The translations under genes were made by a program, and so were the position numbers. Shown piece after piece: positions 5,973-10,958 of a stretch of DNA of 10,958 nt (the stretch's first letter is position 1; every line of letters starts with the position of its first letter). Source of the stretch: Methanomassiliicoccus sp. UBA6 (GTDB taxonomy: Archaea; Thermoplasmatota; Thermoplasmata; Methanomassiliicoccales; Methanomassiliicoccaceae); contig DAVH01000060.1 in NCBI GenBank assembly GCA_002508545.1, positions 301 to 11,258 on the forward strand, written 5' to 3'. The notes under the pieces are model-generated. The model saw nothing but the letters and a program-made list of their open reading frames with translations. It searched no databases and was not told where the DNA came from.

Positions 5973-7046
5973 ATGACCACTAGGATAGCCATCCTGGGAG
6001 GCTTCCTCGGCGCGGGGAAGACCACCCTTATGATCAAGCTCGCGACCGAACTCGCCGATTCCGGCAGCACGGTCGGCCTAATCACCAACGACCAGGGCGA
6101 GGCGCTGGTCGACACCCAATACTCGCGCTCCAAGGGATTCAACGTGGCCGAGGTGCTCAGGGGATGCTTCTGCTGCAAGTTCAACGACCTGCTGATGTCC
6201 GCTCGCGGCCTGGTCGCCGACCACAAGCCCGACTTCATCATCGCCGAGCCGGTCGGGAGCTGCACCGATCTGCAGGCCACCGTGGTGGCGCCCCTGAGAA
6301 TGATCTACGGCGATGAGTTCGAGGTCGCCCCGCTGATCGTCCTGATGGACGCCGGCTCGCTGAAGGAGGCGGCCCCGGACCCGGAGACCCTGAGCGGATA
6401 CCTGCGCAAGCACCAGGTCGAGGAGGCCGAAGTGCTGGTGCTGTCCAAGAGCGACACCGTGGACGCGGGGGACATCCCCGCCCTGAGGGACGTCCTGAGG
6501 AGATACAACCCCTCGGCCGAGATCATCACCTACTCCGCGGTCAGCGGGGAGGGGGCCAAGGCGGTCCTGGACATCGTCCGCTCGGCGAGAAGGTCCGGCC
6601 GTTCCCCGGTGGACATCGATTACGACCGCTACGCCGCCGCGGAAGCGGAGCTGGGGTGGTACAACGGCACCTTCAGGTTCACCCTCCCGGCCAAGACCGA
6701 TACCTACGACGTCGCGCTCAAGCTGATGGGATACGTCTCTTCGCAGTACGGGGACGCTGACCTCGCCCACGTGAAGCTCATCCTGAGGTCGGAGAAGAAC
6801 GCGCTGAAAATGAACCTCGTGAACGGCAGCGTCAACGTCGACGGGGTGCAGGGGTCCCGCTACGGCGAGGGAGCGAGCTCCCTCAACCTTAACGCCCGCG
6901 TGGTGTCCTCCCCGGAAAAGCTGGCGGAGGTCGTGCGGGAAGCGGTCAAGCTGGCCCTGGACGCTCCACGGGTGGAGGTGGAGAGCTACGACGACACCTG
7001 CTTCTCCCCGTCCCGGCCGAACCCCACCCACCGTATGAGCGGATAG
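5973..7046 (+). CDS. COG0523/CobW-type GTPase A with intact CxCC motif
   Basis: This 357-residue G3E-family GTPase is a probable GTP-dependent metallochaperone acting in the cytosol. Motifs: Walker A GGFLGAGKTT (residues 9-18), TNDQG (38-42), the family metal-binding CxCC as GCFCC (Cys65, Cys67, Cys68), AEPVGS (91-96) and guanine-specificity SKSD (158-161). The C-terminal half (about 210-357) does not read like the usual CobW_C domain; it has AHVK, KMNLVNGSV, DGVQGSRY and LNARV blocks and ends with a Cys-containing CFSPSRPNP tail. All of these recur in GTPase B. The ATG at 5973 is preferred to the GTG at 5964, giving the normal short N-terminus with a weak GTGGAT site. Client and metal (Zn, Co or other) are unknown; a role in feeding metal to a metalloenzyme such as a methyltransferase is only a guess. 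Confidence 0.88.
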   Translation: MTTRIAILGGFLGAGKTTLMIKLATELADSGSTVGLITNDQGEALVDTQYSRSKGFNVAEVLRGCFCCKFNDLLMSARGLVADHKPDFIIAEPVGSCTDLQATVVAPLRMIYGDEFEVAPLIVLMDAGSLKEAAPDPETLSGYLRKHQVEEAEVLVLSKSDTVDAGDIPALRDVLRRYNPSAEIITYSAVSGEGAKAVLDIVRSARRSGRSPVDIDYDRYAAAEAELGWYNGTFRFTLPAKTDTYDVALKLMGYVSSQYGDADLAHVKLILRSEKNALKMNLVNGSVNVDGVQGSRYGEGASSLNLNARVVSSPEKLAEVVREAVKLALDAPRVEVESYDDTCFSPSRPNPTHRMSG

Positions 7047-7051
7047 GCAAG

Positions 7052-7070
7052 CTGGCCGCGGGGCGGCCGG
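7052..7070 (+). terminator. Weak hairpin after GTPase A
   Basis: GGCCGC (7054-7059) pairs with GCGGCC (7063-7068) around GGG, extended by one G-T and one C-G pair. Only a three-T run follows (7077-7079), so termination would be partial at best. Confidence 0.3.
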
Positions 7071-7079
7071 CCTACCTTT

Positions 7080-7107
7080 CAAATATTTGACTCGCGTTAC
7101 AAATATT
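7080..7107 (+). promoter_or_regulatory. TATA box and putative operator of the Cys-rich regulator
   Basis: CAAATATT occurs at 7080-7087 and again at 7100-7107, 20 bp apart start to start, close to two helical turns. The first copy is inside the perfect palindrome CAAATATTTG and supplies the TATA-like box; the second abuts the ATG at 7108. A TATA at 7081-7088 predicts initiation at about 7108-7110, so the message is probably leaderless. Binding by the regulator itself is inferred from position. Confidence 0.5.
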
Positions 7108-7734
7108 ATGGCCGGCTGCCGGATCGAGATCGCCTACATCGACCCCGAGGTGTACACTTCCATCGTCAACCACGAGCTGAGGCGCTCCATCCTGCGCAAC
7201 CTTTACGCGATGGCCCTGGACCGCCCGGTGACCAAGCAGGAGCTGGCCGACAGGGTCAAAATGGGCTACCACCAGCTCAACTACCAGCTCGGCCACCAGC
7301 TGCGGGAGTTCTGGACGGTGGTGGACGAGAGGAAGGTGCGCGGCACCAGGCAGGAGTACCTGGCGCCGACCGCTCCCAACACGATATTCATCACCATCGG
7401 CCGGGAGGGCAAGGTGTTCTTGGTCGATCCCCTGGCCAACCTGTTCGGTCCGCTGTCCAAGGTCGGCACGCGGTGCGACGGCTGCTCCCCGGAGGATATG
7501 GAGCGCTGCCTCAGCTACGTCCGCAAGGGCTGCTGCTTCACCGCCGACCCCGCCCCCGAGGAGCGGGCGACGCTGCAGGCCAACGGCCGCGAGGGCAACA
7601 TCCGCCCGGTGGACCTGGCCATCCTGTGCTCGATGAAGGGAGTGGCCAGCGGCAGGTCGTGCTCGGTCAGCATCCCCTGCGAGAGCTGCCCGTTCATGCG
7701 CCGGGCCATCCGCATCGATGGCCTTGACGATTGA
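7108..7734 (+). CDS. Winged-helix (ArsR-like) regulator with a nine-cysteine C-terminal domain
   Basis: The protein has 208 residues. Residues about 15-87 form a winged helix: EVYTSIVNHELRRSIL, then RPVTKQELADRV as first HTH helix, GYHQLNYQLGHQL as recognition helix, and a wing leading to EYLAP. Residues 90-115 link to a Cys-rich domain with Cys at 123, 126, 134, 142, 143, 174, 185, 191 and 194, in patterns CxxC-x7-C-x7-CC and C-x10-C-x5-C-x2-C; Cys4 is also present. This suggests binding of Zn or an Fe-S cluster and sensing of metal or redox state. The ATG at 7108 is chosen over the TTG at 7087 because the latter lies within the TATA/repeat region. It sits between two paralogous metallochaperone-type GTPases on the same strand, so it likely controls them and itself. 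The DNA-binding fold is confident; the Cys domain family is not recognised. Confidence 0.78.
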   Translation: MAGCRIEIAYIDPEVYTSIVNHELRRSILRNLYAMALDRPVTKQELADRVKMGYHQLNYQLGHQLREFWTVVDERKVRGTRQEYLAPTAPNTIFITIGREGKVFLVDPLANLFGPLSKVGTRCDGCSPEDMERCLSYVRKGCCFTADPAPEERATLQANGREGNIRPVDLAILCSMKGVASGRSCSVSIPCESCPFMRRAIRIDGLDD

Positions 7735-7746
7735 TGGTGGAAAATC

Positions 7747-7754
7747 CATTTATC
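7747..7754 (+). promoter_or_regulatory. Candidate TATA box for GTPase B
   Basis: CATTTATC, preceded by a GGAAAAT stretch, repeats the octamer found before GTPase A. Counting about 26 nt from its centre puts initiation at about 7777, exactly at the second in-frame ATG, which predicts a leaderless message. Confidence 0.4.
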
Positions 7755-7776
7755 CCACGACGTCATGGCCGGCAGG

Positions 7777-8847
7777 ATGACTGCGAGGACGCGCTTTGCC
7801 GTGATCGGAGGCTATCTCGGAGCGGGGAAGACCACGCTCCTGGTCGGCCTCGCCCGCTATCTTAAGGAGAAGCACGGTAAGAACGTGGCGATCATTACCA
7901 ACGATCAGGGCCATGTTCTCGTGGACACGAAGTACGCTTCCGAGGCCGGGTTCGACGTCCGGGAGGTGGTGGGCGGATGCTTCTGCTCCACCTTCCCCGA
8001 GTTCGTCAAGAACGCCCGCTCCATCGTGCAGGCCAGCAGGCCGGACGTGATCCTCGCGGAGCCGATCGGCACCTCGACCAACATCCTCTCATCGGTGGTC
8101 GAGCCCCTGCGCGCCCAGTACCCGGAGGAGTTCGACGTCGCTCCGTTCCTCGTGGTGGTCGACGCCACCCGGGCGGCCGGGCTGGACAGATCGAAGCGGC
8201 TCATCCCCTCCCACCAGGTGAAGGAAGCGGAGATCGTGCTGCTGTCCAAGATGGACCGCCTGGATGCCGCCGGGGCGGAGAGGGCGGTGCAGGCGGTGAA
8301 GGCCCTCGCCCCCGACGCCAAGGTGATGCCCTACTCCGCCCGGAGCGGCCAGGGGGTCGGGGACATCGCCTCCCTGGTGCTCTCCGCCGAGCGCAGCGTG
8401 AAGATGCGCCAGAGCGAGGACCACCGGCGGTTCGCGGCGGAGAAGTCAGCGATGTCCTGGTACTCCAGCACCAGCCGCCTGGTGCCGTCGGACCGGGTCG
8501 ACCTCTATGACCTGGCTGCCTCGGTGCTGCGGGCGGCGGCCGACTCGTTCCCTCCGGACGACCTCGCGCACGTGAAGGTCATGATAACCTCTCCCAAGGT
8601 GGGGGCGAAGATGTCCCTGGTGGCCGACTCGGTGCAGACCGACGGGGTCCGGGGGTCCAGGTACCTCGGGGAGGAGGCGAGGCTCGTGGTCAACGCCCGG
8701 GTGATGGCGACCCCTAAGCGGCTGGGTGAGGTCATGATGGCGGCGGTGGAGTCCCTGCCCTCCAGGTTCACACTCGCCGTGGACGACATGACGGAATCCT
8801 GCTACTCCCCCCGGCCGGAGACCCCGATGTTCATCTCCGGGCTCTAG
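7777..8847 (+). CDS. COG0523/CobW-type GTPase B with degenerate CxCS motif
   Basis: This 356-residue paralog of GTPase A shares the same order of motifs: Walker A GGYLGAGKTT (residues 11-20), TNDQG (41-45), AEPIGT (94-99) and SKMD (157-160). The family CxCC site reads GCFCS (Cys68, Cys70, Ser71), so one metal ligand is replaced. The C-terminal half repeats the AHVK, KMSLVADSV, DGVRGSRY and VNARV blocks of GTPase A and ends with CYSPRPETP, again with a conserved Cys. An ATG at 7765 would add four residues; the one at 7777 is preferred because it aligns with the paralog start (MTxR) and coincides with the predicted transcription start. There is no ribosome binding site for either. It follows the regulator gene by 42 bp. 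Expected to be a GTP-dependent metal transfer protein with altered or lost metal specificity relative to A; this is inference. Confidence 0.87.
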   Translation: MTARTRFAVIGGYLGAGKTTLLVGLARYLKEKHGKNVAIITNDQGHVLVDTKYASEAGFDVREVVGGCFCSTFPEFVKNARSIVQASRPDVILAEPIGTSTNILSSVVEPLRAQYPEEFDVAPFLVVVDATRAAGLDRSKRLIPSHQVKEAEIVLLSKMDRLDAAGAERAVQAVKALAPDAKVMPYSARSGQGVGDIASLVLSAERSVKMRQSEDHRRFAAEKSAMSWYSSTSRLVPSDRVDLYDLAASVLRAAADSFPPDDLAHVKVMITSPKVGAKMSLVADSVQTDGVRGSRYLGEEARLVVNARVMATPKRLGEVMMAAVESLPSRFTLAVDDMTESCYSPRPETPMFISGL

Positions 8848-8863
8848 GCCGGCGCTCTTTCAG

Positions 8864-8931
8864 CCGGGCCGCCAGCACGGCGGTCCGGGGCTTCGGGCCT
8901 CCTGAGGACACGTTGACAGCGCTTTTTTCTT
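8864..8931 (+). terminator. Hairpin and T-run terminator after GTPase B
   Basis: CCGGGCCGCC (8864-8873) pairs with GGCGGTCCGG (8879-8888) through ten pairs including one G-T, around a 5-base loop. A smaller GC hairpin follows, and then a run of six Ts, a C and three Ts (8922-8931). The distance from stem to T-run is about 33 nt, so the T-run may act alone, as is normal in Archaea. Confidence 0.55.
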
Positions 8932-8986
8932 TGCCACGTCGATGCAAGGGCGTAGATGCCGGCGAAAAACGCCTCCAGGGTCAAAA

Positions 8987-8996
8987 GGTATAAATC
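8987..8996 (+). promoter_or_regulatory. TATA box of the Lrp/AsnC gene
   Basis: GGTATAAATC with an upstream CAAAAGG as likely BRE. It predicts initiation around 9018, shortly before the ATG at 9031, and shows that the in-frame ATG at 8956 lies outside the transcript. Confidence 0.65.
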
Positions 8997-9030
8997 GCTG
9001 GCTGTTCAATGGAACGGTGGAGTGCGAGCA

Positions 9031-9474
9031 ATGGTCGCTGTAGACGATATGAACCATCGCATCCTGAAGCTCCTCATGATGGACGGCAAGATGACCTACC
9101 GGGAGATAGCCTCCAAGCTCCGCCGGTCGCCGTCCACCGTGAGAGACCGCATCAGGCGGATGGAGGACTACAAGGTCGTTCTGGGGTATGCGGCCATCGT
9201 CAACAACGAGCTCATGGGCATGCGGTCCGACGCCATCGTCCTGGCGAACGTCGGGGACGGGGTGAGCATCAAGGACCTCCGCAAGCTCCACGAGGTCGAC
9301 GGGGTCATGGAGGTGCTGCTGGTGAGCGGGGGAAAGAGCGTGATGATCCGCCTGCACGCGCCGGACAATCACACCCTGGACAACACCATCGCCACGTCCA
9401 TCATGCCGCTGGGGCTGAAGGACCTGGAGGTCCGCATCGTCCTCGAGTCGGTGATGCGGTTCCCCGGGGTCTAG
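9031..9474 (+). CDS. Lrp/AsnC family transcriptional regulator
   Basis: This 147-residue protein has the usual family length. Residues 1-50 hold the helix-turn-helix: DDMNHRILKLLMMDGKMTYREIASKL followed by recognition helix SPSTVRDRIRRME. Residues about 64-140 form the RAM ligand-binding and oligomerisation domain (beta-alpha-beta-beta-alpha-beta), with VDGVMEVLLVSGGKSVMIRL as its central strands. Members bind DNA as dimers or octamers and commonly respond to amino acids. The gene converges on a split glutamate synthase with a shared stop region, so control of nitrogen or amino acid genes is plausible but not shown. The start at 9031 rather than 8956 is set by the TATA box at 8987-8996 and by a GGTGGAG site about 8 nt upstream. 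Confidence 0.9.
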   Translation: MVAVDDMNHRILKLLMMDGKMTYREIASKLRRSPSTVRDRIRRMEDYKVVLGYAAIVNNELMGMRSDAIVLANVGDGVSIKDLRKLHEVDGVMEVLLVSGGKSVMIRLHAPDNHTLDNTIATSIMPLGLKDLEVRIVLESVMRFPGV

Positions 9475-10286
9475 GGCCACACCATGGTGGGATCGAACCG
9501 CCCCCGGAACGGCCGGGACGACCGCGGCGCGATCTTCGCGTACGCGCCCCAGTCCCGTTCGGCGGTGATGCCGAAAGAGCGCTCGAAATCGGACAGCAGG
9601 TCCTCGATCGCCTCGCGGTCCTTTTCCTCCAGGGGACAGAGCTGCGCGCAGGTGCCCAGCTGATGCTCGTCCACCCGGCCGCGGACGTAGATGGTACCGC
9701 CGTGCATCCCCGCTCCGATGAAGGTGCCCACCGGGGACTCGTCCTCCGGCACCCCGTTGCCCAGCACGAGGACCGTTCCCCCGGCCATGTACTCCCCGAG
9801 GTAGTCGCCGGCGCGGCCGCCGATGACCACCGACGGCGAGGATTGCCCGAACGCCTTCATGTGGATGCCCACGCGGTACCCCGAGGACCCCTTGACTAAG
9901 ATGCGGCCGCCCCTCGCCGCCAGCCCCGTGACGTCCCAGGCGTTGCCGTGGATGACGATGCGGCCCGACGACATGGTGTTGCCGGTCATGTCCTGGGCGT
10001 TGCCGAACACCTCGATGGTCGGCCCGTCCATGAACGCCCCCAGGTCGTTCCCCGGGGTGCCCTTGATGCCGATGTACAGCTTGGAGCTCGCGGCCGAGGC
10101 GATGTACCTCTGCCCCATCACCCCCTCGAGGATGATGCGCTCCGCGCCCTCGCGGACCGCCCGCCGTATCCCTTCGTTGAGCGTGCGCTGGTCGATGGGC
10201 CGCCCCCATTCGTCGCGGCCCGAGGCGTCGATCGTGACCTCCCCACCGTTGCCGGCGGCCGTCCTTATCGCTGGTTCGCAGTTCAT
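9471..10286 (-). CDS. gltB3: Glutamate synthase GXGXG-domain protein (archaeal split GltB, domain 3)
   Basis: This 271-residue protein corresponds to the C-terminal right-handed beta-helix domain of bacterial GltB (also seen in FwdC-like proteins). The repeated G-x-x-G-x-x-x-G coils are visible in GNAWDVTGLAARGGRILVKG, GSSGYRVG, GGRAGDYLGEYMAGG and GAGMHGGTIYVRG. The end has the AKIAPRSSRPFRGRFDP motif common to stand-alone archaeal versions. In the complete enzyme this domain is structural and shapes the path between the glutaminase and synthase sites that make glutamate from glutamine and 2-oxoglutarate. The ATG at 10286 has GGTGA 5 nt upstream and is 4 nt after the stop of the synthase-domain gene, so translation is likely coupled. 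Its stop codon overlaps that of the convergent Lrp gene at CTAG. Confidence 0.87.
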   Translation of the reverse strand: MNCEPAIRTAAGNGGEVTIDASGRDEWGRPIDQRTLNEGIRRAVREGAERIILEGVMGQRYIASAASSKLYIGIKGTPGNDLGAFMDGPTIEVFGNAQDMTGNTMSSGRIVIHGNAWDVTGLAARGGRILVKGSSGYRVGIHMKAFGQSSPSVVIGGRAGDYLGEYMAGGTVLVLGNGVPEDESPVGTFIGAGMHGGTIYVRGRVDEHQLGTCAQLCPLEEKDREAIEDLLSDFERSFGITAERDWGAYAKIAPRSSRPFRGRFDPTMVWP

Positions 10287-10290
10287 GTCC

Positions 10291-10958
10291 TCACCCCCAC
10301 CCCTCGCCGACGTGCTTCACGCCCATGACCTCGGCGATCTTCTGGTTCGGCCCGAAGTACCTCAGCCGGTCCCGGTTGCCGACCAGCGACTCGATGGAAT
10401 CGATGCCCATGGCCCCCATGACCTCCTTCAGCTCCTCGTTCCAGGCGCTGAACAGCCTCGTGACCCTCCTCGCCCCCACCTCCGGGTCCAGCCTCGAGGT
10501 CAGCTCCGGCCTCTGGGTGGCTATGCCCCAGGCGCACAGCCCGCGGTGGCAGGACTGGCAGACCTGGCATCCCATGGCGATGAGCGCGGAGGTGCACACC
10601 ATGGCCACGTCCGCGCCCAGGGCGATGACCTTGATCATATCCGCCGAGCTGCGGATGGACCCCCCGGCGCAGACGGTGACCCGGTTCCTGAGGCCCTCGT
10701 CGCTCAGCCGCCGGTCCACCACCGCGGTGGCCACCTCTATCGGCAGGCCGGCGTGGTCCCTGATGACCCTGGGAGTGGAGCCGGTGCCGCCGCGGAACCC
10801 GTCGATGGTGATGAAGTCTGCGCCGGCGCGGACCACGCCGGAGGCGATCGCCCCGACGTTGTGCACCGCGGCGATCTTGACGCCGACCGGCACCTGATGC
10901 TCGGTGCTCTCCTTGAGGGCGGCGATGAGCTGCTGCAGGTCCTCGATCGAGTAGATGT
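10291..10958 (-). CDS. gltB2: Glutamate synthase FMN/Fe-S synthase domain (archaeal split GltB, domain 2; N-terminus outside window)
   Basis: The frame is open to the window edge, so only the C-terminal 221 residues are seen, beginning IYSIEDLQQLIAAL, a conserved family segment. The TIM-barrel FMN site is present in GADFITIDGFRGGTGSTP and in VCAGGSIRSSADMIKVIALGAD. The Fe-S motif lies at 10534-10569: GCQVCQSCHRGLC gives C-x5-C-x4-C, the spacing of the [3Fe-4S] ligands in GltS, plus one extra Cys between the first two. It catalyses the reductive transfer of ammonia to 2-oxoglutarate; with no NADPH subunit seen here the electron donor is probably ferredoxin, or is encoded elsewhere. The glutaminase domain gene is expected further along the same operon, outside the window. 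The stop is 4 nt before the GXGXG gene start. Confidence 0.9.
   Translation of the reverse strand, partial: IYSIEDLQQLIAALKESTEHQVPVGVKIAAVHNVGAIASGVVRAGADFITIDGFRGGTGSTPRVIRDHAGLPIEVATAVVDRRLSDEGLRNRVTVCAGGSIRSSADMIKVIALGADVAMVCTSALIAMGCQVCQSCHRGLCAWGIATQRPELTSRLDPEVGARRVTRLFSAWNEELKEVMGAMGIDSIESLVGNRDRLRYFGPNQKIAEVMGVKHVGEGWG

Noticed and set aside
9481..9505. GGTTCGATCCC on the minus strand, resembling a tRNA T-arm
   Set aside because: The flanking stem has a mismatch, no acceptor, D or anticodon arms can be built around it, and it encodes the RGRFDP end of the GXGXG protein.
8860..10209. Very long minus-strand open frame of about 449 codons, longer than any accepted gene
   Set aside because: It is out of frame with the GXGXG protein and antisense to the Lrp gene, both of which show clear family motifs. 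Its composition is the Arg/Gly/His/Pro-rich type produced by GC-rich shadow frames.
1..10958. CRISPR arrays, insertion sequences, attachment sites or replication origins
   Set aside because: No regularly spaced repeats, transposase motifs, terminal inverted repeats or origin-like repeat clusters were seen on reading both strands.

Overview
The window reads as archaeal, high-GC chromosomal DNA, most likely a Thermoplasmata/Methanomassiliicoccales-like euryarchaeon. The reasons are an archaeal 2-amino-3,7-dideoxy-heptulosonate synthase (the alternative shikimate entry enzyme), a glutamate synthase split into separate domain genes, TATA-type promoters in short AT-rich islands with some apparently leaderless starts, and GGAGG/GGTGA ribosome binding sites. 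The exact taxon is an inference. I see no rRNA, tRNA, CRISPR array or insertion sequence.

Layout. (1) 1-1250, plus strand: a ViaA/CoxE-like von Willebrand A protein, cut at its N-terminus by the window edge. (2) 1228-2368, minus strand: an LLM-class flavin oxidoreductase, followed 4 nt later by a start codon and about 43 codons of a GH15 glucoamylase/trehalase-type protein. Homology then stops abruptly next to the VWA stop codon, so this is a truncated gene remnant. (3) 2522-2611, minus strand: a 29-residue single-membrane-span peptide with a very good ribosome binding site. (4) 2865-3662, plus strand: the heptulosonate synthase. (5) 3673-5324, minus strand: a two-gene DrrAB-like ABC exporter (ATPase, then an overlapping permease). 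It is divergent from (6) 5548-5856, plus strand, a small DUF3303-like alpha/beta-barrel protein with its own promoter and a hairpin-plus-T7 terminator. (7) 5973-8847, plus strand: two paralogous COG0523/CobW-type GTPases flanking a winged-helix regulator whose C-terminal half carries nine cysteines. (8) 9031-9474, plus strand: an Lrp/AsnC regulator, converging on (9) 9471-10958, minus strand, the GXGXG-domain and FMN/Fe-S synthase-domain genes of a split glutamate synthase; the latter runs off the window.

The most interesting module is the GTPase - Cys-rich regulator - GTPase cluster. I infer a metal-allocation or metal/redox-sensing system: COG0523 proteins are GTP-dependent metallochaperones, and the regulator looks like a metal or Fe-S sensor. 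One GTPase keeps the family CxCC metal motif and the other has CxCS. Both share a C-terminal half and a Cys-containing tail that I do not recognise as the usual CobW_C domain. The regulator start is preceded by two CAAATATT repeats 20 bp apart that overlap its TATA box, as expected for an autoregulatory operator. Several gene starts had to be moved from the longest open frame, using promoter and ribosome-binding-site positions.
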